Assembly: GCF_000243675.2 (NCBI RefSeq)
Contig: NZ_AHMM02000025.1
Location: 620,001-684,000, forward strand
DNA length: 64,000 bases
DNA from: Leptospira inadai serovar Lyme str. 10
GTDB taxonomy: Bacteria; Spirochaetota; Leptospiria; Leptospirales; Leptospiraceae
Direction: 5' to 3'
Both the position numbers and the translations under genes were made by a program. Position 1 is the stretch's first letter. Every line of letters starts with the position of its first letter. Under the pieces are notes generated by a model. That model did not search any database. It was given only the letters and a program-made list of their open reading frames with translations, and was not told where the DNA came from. Of the stretch, positions 38,450-49,836 are shown one piece after another.

Positions 38450-39715
38450 ATGAACCGGAAATTCTATACATCGAAGTTCGGAACAAAATTTAGAAGGCAG
38501 ACCGGAATCGGTCAGCTCATGGAAGATTTGGGGAACCCCGGTCAGGGCGTCAGTATGCTGGGGGGCGGTAGTCCGGCATTAATCCCCGAGGTCGAAGAGG
38601 CTTGGAAAGAAATTCTCTCCAAGTTGACCGCGACCGGTAGCTGGGAGTCCATTCTCGGAAAATATGAATCTCCATCCGGTAAGGAAGAAACTTTAGAGGC
38701 CTTTGCGGAACTGCTTCAAAAAGAATCCGGGATGACGATATCGAAGGATCAGATTGCAATCACCAACGGATCTCAAAATGCGTTCTATTTACTTTTGAAT
38801 TTCTTTTCGGGTGCATTTCCGGACGGTTCTAAACGCAAGGCCCTTTTTCCTACAGTTCCAGAATATATCGGATATATCGATCAACCCATTGAAGAGGATT
38901 CCATCTATTCTCTTCCCGCTATCTATAAGGAAACCGGGATCGACACCTTTCGCTACGAATTGGATGAGGAATCGCTTTCTAAATTACAAGAATCGAATGA
39001 TTCATTGGGTTGCACCGTTCTCTCCAGACCTACAAACCCGACCGGGCGAGTCGCTTCGGAAGAGGAAATCGGAAAACTTCTGACTTTTTCCGGAAAAAAA
39101 AACATTCCTCTTTTAGTGGATAATGCGTACGGGTTTCCGTTTCCAGGTATCGTTTACGGGACCGGAAAATGGTTTCATCGAGAGGGAATGATTCAGGGAT
39201 TTAGTCTCTCAAAAATAGGACTACCGGGGGTAAGAACGGGTTTCGTACTGGCCGATCCGGAAATTATAGCGTCTTTGAATAAAGCGAATGCGGTTTTAAA
39301 TTTAACTAGCGGAAGCTTAGGGCAGTATGTCGGTTTAGAATTTCTTAAATCCGGTGTCTGGCATTCTCTAAGCAAAAATGTTGTTCTTCCTTATTATACC
39401 CGAAAGCGATCACTCGCTTTGGCTACTATCCGTCGGGAATGGGCAGGAAAATTCGACTATAAAATTCACGAGAGTGAAGGCGCGTTTTTCCTTTGGGTGA
39501 GAGTTAAAGGTTTAGCCAAATCGTTAACCGAACTCTATCCGATTTTGAAACAGGAAGGAGTTGTAATAATCCCAGGCCGGTATTTTTTTCCCCTCGGAGG
39601 TCCTGTCGACCCTACGTCGGAAGAATGTGCTCGTATCAGTTTCGCTAGAGAAGATATGGAATTGCAGGATGGCTTGCGAAAAATAGGCGAAGTCTTCCGG
39701 AAATTTACGCAGTAA
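38450..39715 (+). CDS. avtA: Valine--pyruvate aminotransferase
   Basis: 421 residues, the usual AvtA length. Family markers: the N-terminal FGTKFRRQTGIGQLMEDLG, GGGSPALIPEVE, ITNGSQNAFYLLLN (cofactor phosphate region) and the PLP Lys in SLSKIGLPGVRTGF. It links pyruvate/alanine with 2-oxoisovalerate/valine in the cytoplasm. Single gene; the next gene starts about 140 nt later. Confidence 0.9.
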   Translation: MNRKFYTSKFGTKFRRQTGIGQLMEDLGNPGQGVSMLGGGSPALIPEVEEAWKEILSKLTATGSWESILGKYESPSGKEETLEAFAELLQKESGMTISKDQIAITNGSQNAFYLLLNFFSGAFPDGSKRKALFPTVPEYIGYIDQPIEEDSIYSLPAIYKETGIDTFRYELDEESLSKLQESNDSLGCTVLSRPTNPTGRVASEEEIGKLLTFSGKKNIPLLVDNAYGFPFPGIVYGTGKWFHREGMIQGFSLSKIGLPGVRTGFVLADPEIIASLNKANAVLNLTSGSLGQYVGLEFLKSGVWHSLSKNVVLPYYTRKRSLALATIRREWAGKFDYKIHESEGAFFLWVRVKGLAKSLTELYPILKQEGVVIIPGRYFFPLGGPVDPTSEECARISFAREDMELQDGLRKIGEVFRKFTQ

Positions 39716-39853
39716 TCATTTCCGATGATTCGTTTCCTATCCGTAAGTTTTCCCACAATAAAAGAGTTTTAATCTCCTTTTGAATTCGGGAATCTGGTCT
39801 AGGAATATACTGAAATTTCTTAGCCTGGATTGTTATTCCTAACGGGCGCATTT

Positions 39854-42187
<2,334 letters not shown>

Positions 42188-42231
42188 AAACATTTTCTTG
42201 ACGGAGTCGACTCGGAGAGTTTCAATTTCGT

Positions 42232-43101
42232 ATGCCCGAATTGCCGGACCTTATCGTTATACGCGAACGTCTTTTGCCGAAGCTGACCGATCGAAAGATA
42301 GAAGCGATCGAGATTATCGAACCGGTGGTAGTTAGAAATTTGCTCGGAACTTCCATCGAAGAAGCGTTTGTCGGTTTAACATTTCGTAATTTGGAGCAGC
42401 ATGGGCCGTTTTTAAATTTCGATTTTGCGGAAAAAAATATAATTATTCATCCGATGCTTGCGGGTCGATTTTCCTTAGATTCGGAATACAAGAAGAAAGA
42501 TTTATGCGTTCGCTTTTCCTTTAACGGTTTAGTCTTAAATTATGCGGACGATGTAAGAATGGGGAAAGTTTATTTCGCCAATCAGGATCAGATCCCGCGG
42601 ATCCCGAAATATTCGGACCAAGGAATAGATCTACTTTCCGAAGAATTCACCGAGGATAAATTTCTAAGTTTGATCGATAAGAGTCGGCAGCAGACCCGGG
42701 TTTTTTTGATGGATCAAGCGAAGTTAAGCGCTCTCGGCAATGCATACTCGGATGAGATTTTATTTTCAGCAGGAATTCATCCCAAAACCAAATGCTATCA
42801 GTTATCGGTCGAAGATAAGAAACGGCTTTATCGTAGTATTAAGGAAGTTCTCGATTATTCCATCGATTATATTCGGAAAAAAGAAGCCCCGTTGGATTTT
42901 AAAGTAAGAGATCATGTAAAAGTTCGTAATCGAAAGAACGAGCCTTGTCCGCGTTGCGGAGCGAAAATTCGCCGAGCCAATGTTTTGGGCTATGACTCCT
43001 TCTTTTGTCCCGTCTGCCAGCCGCTGGACGGCGAACAGTTTATTCATTGGAAGCTGGCGGAACAGAGGTCAGAGGACGGAAGACGGAAGACAGATGACTG
43101 A
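42232..43101 (+). CDS. Fpg/Nei-family DNA glycosylase with unusual catalytic-site residues
   Basis: 289 residues. The N-terminus MPELPD supplies the catalytic Pro and Glu after Met removal. IIIHPML keeps the His of the lesion site, and a four-Cys zinc finger is near the end (CPRCGAKIR and FFCPVCQ). By hand alignment with E. coli Fpg, the Lys of RRAKYLLLEL is lost (EQHGPFLNFDF) and the zinc-finger Arg is replaced (GYDSFFC). So it may have a changed lesion range or act differently. The last 13 codons come from a dispersed repeat (copy B). ATG-proximal TTGACG (42198) and TTCAAT are a possible promoter. Confidence 0.82.
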   Translation: MPELPDLIVIRERLLPKLTDRKIEAIEIIEPVVVRNLLGTSIEEAFVGLTFRNLEQHGPFLNFDFAEKNIIIHPMLAGRFSLDSEYKKKDLCVRFSFNGLVLNYADDVRMGKVYFANQDQIPRIPKYSDQGIDLLSEEFTEDKFLSLIDKSRQQTRVFLMDQAKLSALGNAYSDEILFSAGIHPKTKCYQLSVEDKKRLYRSIKEVLDYSIDYIRKKEAPLDFKVRDHVKVRNRKNEPCPRCGAKIRRANVLGYDSFFCPVCQPLDGEQFIHWKLAEQRSEDGRRKTDD

Positions 43102-43265
43102 AGACAGAACATAGATGAGCTGGGTTTCCAAGTTTTAGAGAAAGATTCTTGCGTTAAAGTAGATCTCTCCTCTCCTCTGCTCCCGCTACCTTTCCAATAT
43201 CTAGCAGCTACTGTCTAGCGTGAGCAAAGCGAATGCATCTGTCTTCCGACCTCTGTCCTCTGGTC
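43061..43265 (-). repeat. MITE-like dispersed repeat, copy B
   Basis: Inverted relative to copy A at 35732-35912. The strongest match is 43137-43173 (36 of 37); also 43203-43214 and 43226-43242. Both edges are rich in the GAAGACAGAGG-type motif and its complement. Its left edge supplies the last codons and stop of the Fpg-like gene; its right edge ends about 33 nt before the 5S promoter candidate. Confidence 0.85.
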
Positions 43266-43297
43266 CTAATACTCTATAGAATTTCGCACATTTTTCG

Positions 43298-43326
43298 TTG
43301 ACTCCATAGCTGGTACTTGCAATTTG
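43298..43326 (+). promoter_or_regulatory. Promoter candidate for 5S rRNA
   Basis: TTGACT at 43298-43303, with CAATTT/AATTTG 16-17 nt downstream; the start would fall near 43333, a few bases before the 5S 5' end. The -10 is weak. Confidence 0.4.
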
Positions 43327-43337
43327 GCAAAAGATTC

Positions 43338-43452
<115 letters not shown>

Positions 43453-43508
43453 TTTTTCTTTTTTTCCCCTCCCTCGACTTGAATAAGACCGAAACTCCCT
43501 AGGGGAAA

Positions 43509-43562
43509 CGGGTTGACTACCCGGTTTAGGTGGAAAATTCTACCTGAAGGGGATAAATCCCC
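43509..43562 (+). promoter_or_regulatory. rpmH leader: promoter boxes and three consecutive hairpins
   Basis: TTGACT (43513-43518) and AATTCT (43536-43541) have 17-nt spacing and may be the rpmH promoter. The same stretch holds three inverted repeats in a row: CGGGT/ACCCG (43509-43523), GGTGGAA/TTCTACC (43529-43544) and GGGGAT/ATCCCC (43549-43562). If transcription starts upstream, they would form a structured leader. Confidence 0.4.
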
Positions 43563-43605
43563 GGGTCGCAAAAATCGCAATTGTAGATATTACACAGGGA
43601 TTTAT

Positions 43606-43767
43606 ATGAGAAGAACTTACCAACCCAGCCGGATCAAACGCGCCCGTACCCACGGCTTTCGCGCCAGAATGGCGACTCCGGGTGGCAGAAAAACTCTCTC
43701 CCGTAGAAGAGCAAAAGGCCGTTATAAACTGACTGTTTCCGACGAAAGAGTTGGAAAGAAGTTCTAA
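43606..43767 (+). CDS. rpmH: 50S ribosomal protein L34
   Basis: 53 residues from ATG 43606 with AGGGA 6 nt upstream; the frame is open further upstream but L34 starts at [19 protein letters not shown]. The whole chain fits the family ([18 protein letters not shown]), apart from a slightly extended C-terminus. Part of the large ribosomal subunit. Followed in the same frame by rnpA. Confidence 0.96.
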   Translation: MRRTYQPSRIKRARTHGFRARMATPGGRKTLSRRRAKGRYKLTVSDERVGKKF

Positions 43768-43776
43768 CGAAGTAAA

Positions 43777-44097
43777 ATCGAAGAGACACTTACATCCAGG
43801 AAAGACATCCGTGAACTTTTTCAATCAGGGAAGCGAATCTCGAAATCTCCGCTGACTCTGATTTATAAAGCGAATAATATTGGCTACGATAGATACCTAT
43901 ACTGTCCCGAGAGGTCGGTGGGTTCGGCAGTCCGAAGAAATCGCATCAAGCGAAGATTAAGGGCTGCAGTTGCTGAACTAGCCAAGGGTTCTTCCAAGGG
44001 TTTGGATATTGCGATACTCGCAAAGCCTTCGCTTTTCGAACTAAGTTATACGGAACTTCTTTCCTGTCTTGGACATCTTATGAGTCGAATTCAATGA
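43777..44097 (+). CDS. rnpA: Ribonuclease P protein component, with no standard start codon
   Basis: About 106 residues if read from ATC 43777 (IEETLTSRKDIRELFQSGKR). The RnpA signature VGSAVRRNRIKRRLRAAV is clear, and the N-terminal TSRKDIRELFQSGKRI matches the family start. From the rpmH stop (43765-43767) the frame holds no ATG, GTG or TTG until GTG inside the signature, which would remove the conserved N-terminal half. Start possibilities are ATC 43777, another rare codon, or readthrough of the in-frame rpmH TAA. The stop overlaps yidD (ATGA). It binds RNase P RNA for tRNA 5' processing. Confidence 0.88.
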   Translation: MEETLTSRKDIRELFQSGKRISKSPLTLIYKANNIGYDRYLYCPERSVGSAVRRNRIKRRLRAAVAELAKGSSKGLDIAILAKPSLFELSYTELLSCLGHLMSRIQ

Positions 44098-44321
44098 ATC
44101 GGTTAGTTATTTTCCTGATTAAGTTTTATAAACGATGGATATCACCTATTCTTCCGGCAGCATGCAGATTTAATCCGAGCTGTTCGGAATATTCGCTTCA
44201 AGCTTTTACAGAGTACGGTTTTTTTGACGCATCTTATCTCTCGATGAAACGTATTCTTCGTTGCAATCCTTTATTCGCCGCAGGCGAAGACCCCTTACCC
44301 CCTAACCCTAGAAGGAAATAG
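44094..44321 (+). CDS. yidD: YidD membrane protein insertion efficiency factor
   Basis: 75 residues. The family pattern is complete: [31 protein letters not shown] then [20 protein letters not shown] small inner-membrane-bound protein that assists YidC. The start overlaps the rnpA stop and yidC begins 2 nt after its stop. Confidence 0.95.
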   Translation: MNRLVIFLIKFYKRWISPILPAACRFNPSCSEYSLQAFTEYGFFDASYLSMKRILRCNPLFAAGEDPLPPNPRRK

Positions 44322-44323
44322 GA

Positions 44324-46183
44324 ATGGAAGACAGACAAAACAGGCTTTTTATCGCTTTAATGCTCAGCTTAGGAATTTGGTTCGTGGCGAACTACTTCCT
44401 AAATCCGGATCTTGGAAAACCGAAGCCGCAAATCGCAAATCAAACCGCCGAACATAAACAGGAAGCTTCTCAAACTCTTAAAGAAGCCGAAACGAAATTC
44501 GTTCCGATTACGGGTCCGAAAGTTGACGCGAAAGATATTCGCAAATTTACGATTAAAACCGACTCGCAAATCATCGTTCTTTCCAGTTTAGGAGCCAGGA
44601 TCGAAAAGCTGTACGTAAAAGATTACACCAGCGTCGAAGGTAAAGAAGTTAAGGTGGCAAGAGCCGATTACGAAGAAATCGAAGTCGACGGAGTCAAATA
44701 TAAGGCCATCGAACTTTCTCGAGGAAAGGGGTTCGACTTCAACTTTTCTCACAACAAAGAATCGGTCGCATCCTCCGAATGGAACCTGATAAACTTCCGC
44801 GCAGAAGAAGATAAAGCGAATCTTACTTTGGTTTTCTCCGGAGTTAAAGAAAACATTACTTTAAAGAAAACTTATAGATTTTTTCCGAAGGAAAATTATT
44901 TCAAAACCGAAATTTCCGTCAAAAATTCCGGCAAGGAAAAACTGGTCTTCTCTCAGCGTGAAAAGCCTGCCTATTTGAGAACTTTCGGTAGCCTTGGTCC
45001 GATACCGAATGGAAGAGAAGCGAATGACCAGGAATTATCCAAGTTCTTCCGCGTTTATCGCATGGATGGAAGCGTAAAAGATTTCGTCGATGGCGGTTCT
45101 GCATGGGGATTTTTCGAAGGAATCAGAAACTTCTTCACGGGCGTTCCCGGCGGGGACGACAGGTTTAAAGACGAATGGAGCACCGGAGACGGTGTCGATT
45201 TCGTAGGTACCGGTAGCCGTTACTTTCTCGCAGTTTCGGATCCGTTAAATCGCCATGCCGAAGGGATTCTCTTGGACAATCGGAAGAAGAACGAGTCGGG
45301 AGTCATCTTGGCTTATTCGAATATCACCATCGATCCGGGTAAGGAAGAAGTTCTGGATTTTGCAAACTATGTAGGTGTCCGCGAATGGGACGGAATGCTT
45401 TTCAGGGATGCGAAATTGGATCCGTTCCGTAATCCTAAATCGCCGTTTGCAGGAATCAGTTCCGATCTTAATAAGTCCTTTAACCAAGGGATCTTTACTC
45501 CGATTCGAAACGGAATCGTTTGGTTCCTACAGCAATCCTATCATTATACGATACCGAATTACGGTTTTGGCATCATTCTATTCGCTCTTTTGTTTAAACT
45601 GGTTTTTTATCCTTTAAACCAAAAGCAAGCAGAGTCGATGAAAAAGATGAGCGCTCTGTCTCCCGAATTGAAAAAGATCAACGAGAAATACGCGAAGGAT
45701 CCTGAAAAGCGCCAACAGAAAATGATGGAGCTTTATAAAAAGCATAATATGAATCCGCTCTCTCAATTGGGAGGGTGTTTGCCGATGTTAATCCAGCTCC
45801 CTATTTTCTTCGCTTTATACGTTGCATTTGCGGATACGATCGATCTTTGGAAGTCTCCGTTCCTCTGGATCAAGGATTTAAGCGAGCCTGATTTCGTATG
45901 GACTTCCCCCGCGATTCCGTTTCTCACAAAAGACGGTCTCTCGTTGAATCTCTTGGTACTACTAATGGTCGGAACTCAATTCGTATCGATGCGGTTAACC
46001 ACCGTTCCTACGGACCCGAACCAAAAAATGATGATGTACGTAATGCCTTTGATCATGGTATTCTTCTTATGGAGCATGCCTTCCGGCCTTACACTTTACT
46101 GGACTGTCACTAACTTGCTTTCGATCGCGCAGCAGTGGGTTACCAACCTTCGTAAGAAGGATGAGACCCCGGCGAAAGCCTGA
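44324..46183 (+). CDS. yidC: Membrane protein insertase YidC
   Basis: 619 residues, Gram-negative type. An N-terminal membrane segment ([18 protein letters not shown]), a long periplasmic domain (about 60-385), and then the conserved five-segment insertase core: [40 protein letters not shown], and [20 protein letters not shown]. The cytoplasmic C1 hairpin with [15 protein letters not shown] is present. It inserts membrane proteins with or without Sec. Good ribosome-binding site (AAGGAAA). Confidence 0.96.
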   Translation: MEDRQNRLFIALMLSLGIWFVANYFLNPDLGKPKPQIANQTAEHKQEASQTLKEAETKFVPITGPKVDAKDIRKFTIKTDSQIIVLSSLGARIEKLYVKDYTSVEGKEVKVARADYEEIEVDGVKYKAIELSRGKGFDFNFSHNKESVASSEWNLINFRAEEDKANLTLVFSGVKENITLKKTYRFFPKENYFKTEISVKNSGKEKLVFSQREKPAYLRTFGSLGPIPNGREANDQELSKFFRVYRMDGSVKDFVDGGSAWGFFEGIRNFFTGVPGGDDRFKDEWSTGDGVDFVGTGSRYFLAVSDPLNRHAEGILLDNRKKNESGVILAYSNITIDPGKEEVLDFANYVGVREWDGMLFRDAKLDPFRNPKSPFAGISSDLNKSFNQGIFTPIRNGIVWFLQQSYHYTIPNYGFGIILFALLFKLVFYPLNQKQAESMKKMSALSPELKKINEKYAKDPEKRQQKMMELYKKHNMNPLSQLGGCLPMLIQLPIFFALYVAFADTIDLWKSPFLWIKDLSEPDFVWTSPAIPFLTKDGLSLNLLVLLMVGTQFVSMRLTTVPTDPNQKMMMYVMPLIMVFFLWSMPSGLTLYWTVTNLLSIAQQWVTNLRKKDETPAKA

Positions 46184-46206
46184 ACTCATATATCGAGGAA
46201 AACGAT

Positions 46207-46917
46207 ATGGAAAACTACATTTTCGAAGCCGAAGGAAAAACAAAAGCCGAGGCTGAAGAATTCACACTTTCTACTCTGAGATTAGAACCAGGGGATGTTA
46301 GATTCGAGACCGTAGAATCCGGTAAATCCGGATTCTTAGGACTAACCCAAAAGAAACCGGCCGTTGTACGTGCATTCGTTTCGAACGTCGACTTACCGGC
46401 CGAGAAGATCATTCACGGCGTGGTAATCACTCTTCTCCGCAAGATGGGAATCGAAGCGGAAGTGGTGGGAATGGGCGACGTGGACGGAAAGATTTACATC
46501 GAAGTCACAAGTCGGGAATCCGGATTGATCATTGGGAAACGAGGTGCGACACTGGATGCGCTTCAGTTTCTGGTGAACTTAATGGTCGATTCAAAGATCC
46601 GTCACGGTCGCAAAATCGTGTTGGATACCGAATCGTATCGGGACAAGAGGGAACTCTCTCTGATTCGATTAAGTAAATCGGTCGCCTCCTCGGTCGCTAA
46701 ATCGGGGAAATCCAAACTACTGGAACCGATGAATCCGTTTGAACGCAGAATCGTTCATATGGCTTTGCAGGAAAACGAAAAGGTTTTTACCCGTTCCGAA
46801 GGAAATGGGACTTATAAAAAAGTACGTATCATTCCGATGAAAGATCGTCACAAATACAAAGATATGGTTGATAAAAGCCCGAACGGCGATCTTCTCGAAG
46901 AAGTAAACGACTACTGA
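46207..46917 (+). CDS. khpB: KhpB/Jag RNA-binding protein
   Basis: 236 residues in three domains. Jag-N at 1-58 ([30 protein letters not shown]), KH at about 75-150 with the GxxG loop [14 protein letters not shown], and R3H with [14 protein letters not shown] at about 177. It binds RNA and in Gram-positives helps control cell elongation; its role here is unknown. It lies 23 nt after yidC, the classical position. Confidence 0.93.
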   Translation: MENYIFEAEGKTKAEAEEFTLSTLRLEPGDVRFETVESGKSGFLGLTQKKPAVVRAFVSNVDLPAEKIIHGVVITLLRKMGIEAEVVGMGDVDGKIYIEVTSRESGLIIGKRGATLDALQFLVNLMVDSKIRHGRKIVLDTESYRDKRELSLIRLSKSVASSVAKSGKSKLLEPMNPFERRIVHMALQENEKVFTRSEGNGTYKKVRIIPMKDRHKYKDMVDKSPNGDLLEEVNDY

Positions 46918-46924
46918 AACGGTA

Positions 46925-48301
46925 GTGACGGACACAATTGCCGCAATTTCAACCGCTTCCGGAGCCGGAGCCATCGGAATCCTAAGAGTTTCCGGACCGG
47001 ACGCGTTGAATGTCTCGCTTCTCCATTTATCTCAAAGCGGAAAACAGTTCGATCGATCCGCAATTCAAGCTAGGCACGCTTATACCTGCGAGTTTATAAA
47101 CGAAACGAAAAAGCTGGACCAAGTCGTCTTTTTATACTTTGCAGGGCCGAATTCGTTTACCGGAGAAGATCTTTGTGAAATCCACACTCATGGAAATCCG
47201 ATTTTGTTGCGAGAGGCTTTGGAATGTCTTTTTGCAGCGGGGGCCAGACCCGCCAAGCAGGGAGAATTTACCAAGCGGGCCTTCCTGAACGGGAAGTTGG
47301 ATTTAAACGAAGCAGAAGCGATCGGTCGTATCATCGGAGCGCGTTCCCGATTCGAGTTGGAGTTGGCCCAAAAAAATGCTTTCGGAGAAATTTCCAGACT
47401 GGCCTCGAATCTTCGCAGCCAATTGATTTCTCTTAAAGCGGAATGCGAGGCTGAAATCGATTTTTCCACGGAAGATCTCACTTTCGAATCTTTACAGGAA
47501 CGCAAAGAGAGAATTGCAAACGTTCAAAAAATTTGCGAAGGCTTATTAAGGAAATCCAACCAAGCAGAAACTCTTCTTGAAAGAAGCCGTGTCGTATTAT
47601 ACGGGGAACCGAATACCGGAAAATCCAGCCTAATGAATTTAATCCTCGGCCGAGAGCGCTCAATCATCTCCGCCATTCCGGGTACGACCAGAGATTACGT
47701 GAGCGAGGAGTTCCTTCTTGCAGGCATACCGATCCGTCTTACCGATACCGCCGGTGTTCGAGAAACGGGTGATTCGATCGAAAAGATGGGAATCGAACGA
47801 AGTGAAAAGGAATTCTCATCGGCGGACGTAAAAGTATTCGTGATCGATACCTCGATCGAGCAGGATTGGAAAAAATTCCTTCAGGCCAATCGGTCGAAAC
47901 TCGAAGGGGCGGTGATCGCCGCAAATAAGTTTGATATCAAGCACTCCTCTTGGAACCCGCAAATTCTCCTCGATGAGCAATTACCGGGAACGTTCATTTG
48001 TGAAGTTTCTTGCAAAACGAAATCCGGAATAGAGGAACTCATCAGAGAAATTTCCAAAAAATTACAAACCTTAGAGAGTTCCGAAGATTATGTCCTTTTA
48101 GAAGAAAGAAATCGCTATCATTTTCTCGCAATAGTAAGATCTCTAAATGCATGTCTCGCTTTAATCGAAAGCAACACGCCGGCGGAAATTTACATTAAAG
48201 AAATAGATTCGGCTCTTTCCGAAATCGGCGAAGTGAACGGTCGAGTGGATACGGAAGAAGTGCTAGGAAGAATTTTCAGTAAATTCTGCGTGGGTAAATG
48301 A
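46925..48301 (+). CDS. mnmE: tRNA modification GTPase MnmE
   Basis: 458 residues from GTG 46925. The N-terminal tetrahydrofolate-binding domain ([20 protein letters not shown]), GTPase domain with G1 [10 protein letters not shown]2/G3 IPGTTRDYV and DTAGVRE, G4 NKFD, and the C-terminal FCVGK motif are all intact. With MnmG it places the cnm5s2U family of modifications on tRNA wobble uridines. Its stop overlaps the start of the 46-codon ORF. Confidence 0.96.
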   Translation: MTDTIAAISTASGAGAIGILRVSGPDALNVSLLHLSQSGKQFDRSAIQARHAYTCEFINETKKLDQVVFLYFAGPNSFTGEDLCEIHTHGNPILLREALECLFAAGARPAKQGEFTKRAFLNGKLDLNEAEAIGRIIGARSRFELELAQKNAFGEISRLASNLRSQLISLKAECEAEIDFSTEDLTFESLQERKERIANVQKICEGLLRKSNQAETLLERSRVVLYGEPNTGKSSLMNLILGRERSIISAIPGTTRDYVSEEFLLAGIPIRLTDTAGVRETGDSIEKMGIERSEKEFSSADVKVFVIDTSIEQDWKKFLQANRSKLEGAVIAANKFDIKHSSWNPQILLDEQLPGTFICEVSCKTKSGIEELIREISKKLQTLESSEDYVLLEERNRYHFLAIVRSLNACLALIESNTPAEIYIKEIDSALSEIGEVNGRVDTEEVLGRIFSKFCVGK

Positions 48302-48438
48302 TCTTGGAGTTCAGCGGTGCAAACGTAAACTTGCTATCCATCGCATGTATAGAAAGTAAAAAGGCAAGGAATCTTCCGGTATCCGGAATTAAGATAGAAT
48401 CTAGGCCTATTTCCCAAAAAAATGGTTTAACCGTATGA
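48298..48438 (+). CDS. Small coupled ORF between mnmE and malic enzyme
   Basis: 46 residues starting [20 protein letters not shown] and ending [11 protein letters not shown] 48298 overlaps the mnmE stop (ATGA), and its own TGA overlaps the malic enzyme ATG 48435 (ATGA), so it links the two genes with perfect termination-reinitiation geometry. No known family and no membrane segment. It may be a true small protein or only a coupling leader that carries ribosomes from one gene to the next. Confidence 0.5.
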   Translation: MILEFSGANVNLLSIACIESKKARNLPVSGIKIESRPISQKNGLTV

Positions 48439-49697
48439 GAGAAAAATCGCTCGAATATCATTCCGTACATCCCAAAGGTAAAATTCAAGTAGTCCCGACA
48501 AAGCCTACCAAGGATTCCTTTGATTTATCTTTGGCCTATTCTCCCGGAGTGGCCTATCCTTGTCTGGAAATTAAAGATAACCCGGAACTTGTGTACGAGT
48601 ACACTAACAAAGGGAACCTGGTCGGAATTATAACGAATGGAACCGCAATTTTAGGTCTCGGTAATATTGGCCCGGCCGCCGGAAAGCCGGTCATGGAAGG
48701 AAAAGCGGTCCTGTTTAAGAAATTTGCAGGAATAGACGTGTTTGATATCGAGATCGATGCGAATGATCCCGAGGAATTCGTGAAAGCGGTGAAGATGCTC
48801 GAGCCGACTTTCGGCGGGATCAATTTGGAAGATATTAAGGCGCCGGAAAGTTTTTATATCGAAGAGCAACTCATCGAGCGGATGAATATTCCCGTGTTCC
48901 ACGATGATCAACACGGAACGGCTATTATTACCGTTGCCGGTCTTTTAAATGCGTTTGAATTAAACGCAAAGCGTCCGAGCGAAGTGAAGATGGTGATTTG
49001 CGGAGCCGGTGCAGCGGGAATCGCAATCGCAGAATTAGTTCAGCATATCGGAATACGGAAGGAGCATATTTTTCTGGTGGATACGAAAGGCGTGATCCAT
49101 CATGAACGATCTGATCTCAACGATTCGAAGAAAAAATACGTTCAAAAAACTTCCGACCGAACTTTGGCGGACGTCATGAAGAACGCGGACGTTTTTGTAG
49201 GAGTGTCCGTCGCGGACATGGTCGATGAGGCGATGGTTCGCTCCATGGCAAAGGATCCGGTAATCTTAGCTTTGGCAAATCCGGATCCTGAAATTCCGTA
49301 TGCAGTCGCAAAAAAAGTCCGGCCGGACATCATTATGGGAACCGGAAGAAGCGATAATCCGAATCAGGTGAATAACGTATTAGGATTTCCGTTTATTTTT
49401 AGGGGGGCATTGGACGTTCGGGCTCGTCATATTACATTGGAGATGAAACTTGCGGCTGCGCGTGCGTTGGCAGAATTGGCCCGATTGAAAGTTCCGGAAG
49501 CGGTCAGCCTTGCGTATGGTGGAGAAAAATTCTCGTTTGGTCCGGATTATTTGATCCCAAAGCCGTTCGATCAAAGGGTATTATACCATGTTGCTCCGGC
49601 TGTCGCCGAGGCGGCGGTGCAAAGTGGGACCGCTCGAAAGCCGTATCCTGGAAGGGAAAGTTATGTGGCCTTCTTAGAAGGCCTAATGCGGGCTTGA
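48435..49697 (+). CDS. Malic enzyme (NAD(P)-dependent)
   Basis: 420 residues, the short form without a phosphotransacetylase domain. [15 protein letters not shown], the Tyr/Lys catalytic region [25 protein letters not shown], metal-binding [10 protein letters not shown] and nucleotide-binding [15 protein letters not shown] are intact. It converts malate to pyruvate and CO2, giving reduced cofactor; with fumC nearby (3 kb downstream) it fits C4-acid metabolism. Cofactor preference is not decided. Confidence 0.93.
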   Translation: MREKSLEYHSVHPKGKIQVVPTKPTKDSFDLSLAYSPGVAYPCLEIKDNPELVYEYTNKGNLVGIITNGTAILGLGNIGPAAGKPVMEGKAVLFKKFAGIDVFDIEIDANDPEEFVKAVKMLEPTFGGINLEDIKAPESFYIEEQLIERMNIPVFHDDQHGTAIITVAGLLNAFELNAKRPSEVKMVICGAGAAGIAIAELVQHIGIRKEHIFLVDTKGVIHHERSDLNDSKKKYVQKTSDRTLADVMKNADVFVGVSVADMVDEAMVRSMAKDPVILALANPDPEIPYAVAKKVRPDIIMGTGRSDNPNQVNNVLGFPFIFRGALDVRARHITLEMKLAAARALAELARLKVPEAVSLAYGGEKFSFGPDYLIPKPFDQRVLYHVAPAVAEAAVQSGTARKPYPGRESYVAFLEGLMRA

Positions 49698-49766
49698 CGG
49701 AAGTCAGTTTCGCATAATATAAGGGAAACGAAGTCTAACGATCGAAGCGCGCTCAAGAAAGAAGAT

Positions 49767-49803
49767 GGCGGTTCCGAAAATATACTAAATAGGCCGAACC
49801 GCC
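49767..49803. promoter_or_regulatory. Inverted repeat upstream of a large unknown gene
   Basis: GGCGGTTC (49767-49774) and GAACCGCC (49796-49803), perfect 8-bp arms around an AT-rich 21-nt centre with TATACT. It lies just before the ribosome-binding site of the following gene and could be an operator or an RNA hairpin. Confidence 0.4.
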
Positions 49804-49836
49804 ATGGATCATCCGGGGCCGAAGAGGGGGAAGCGA

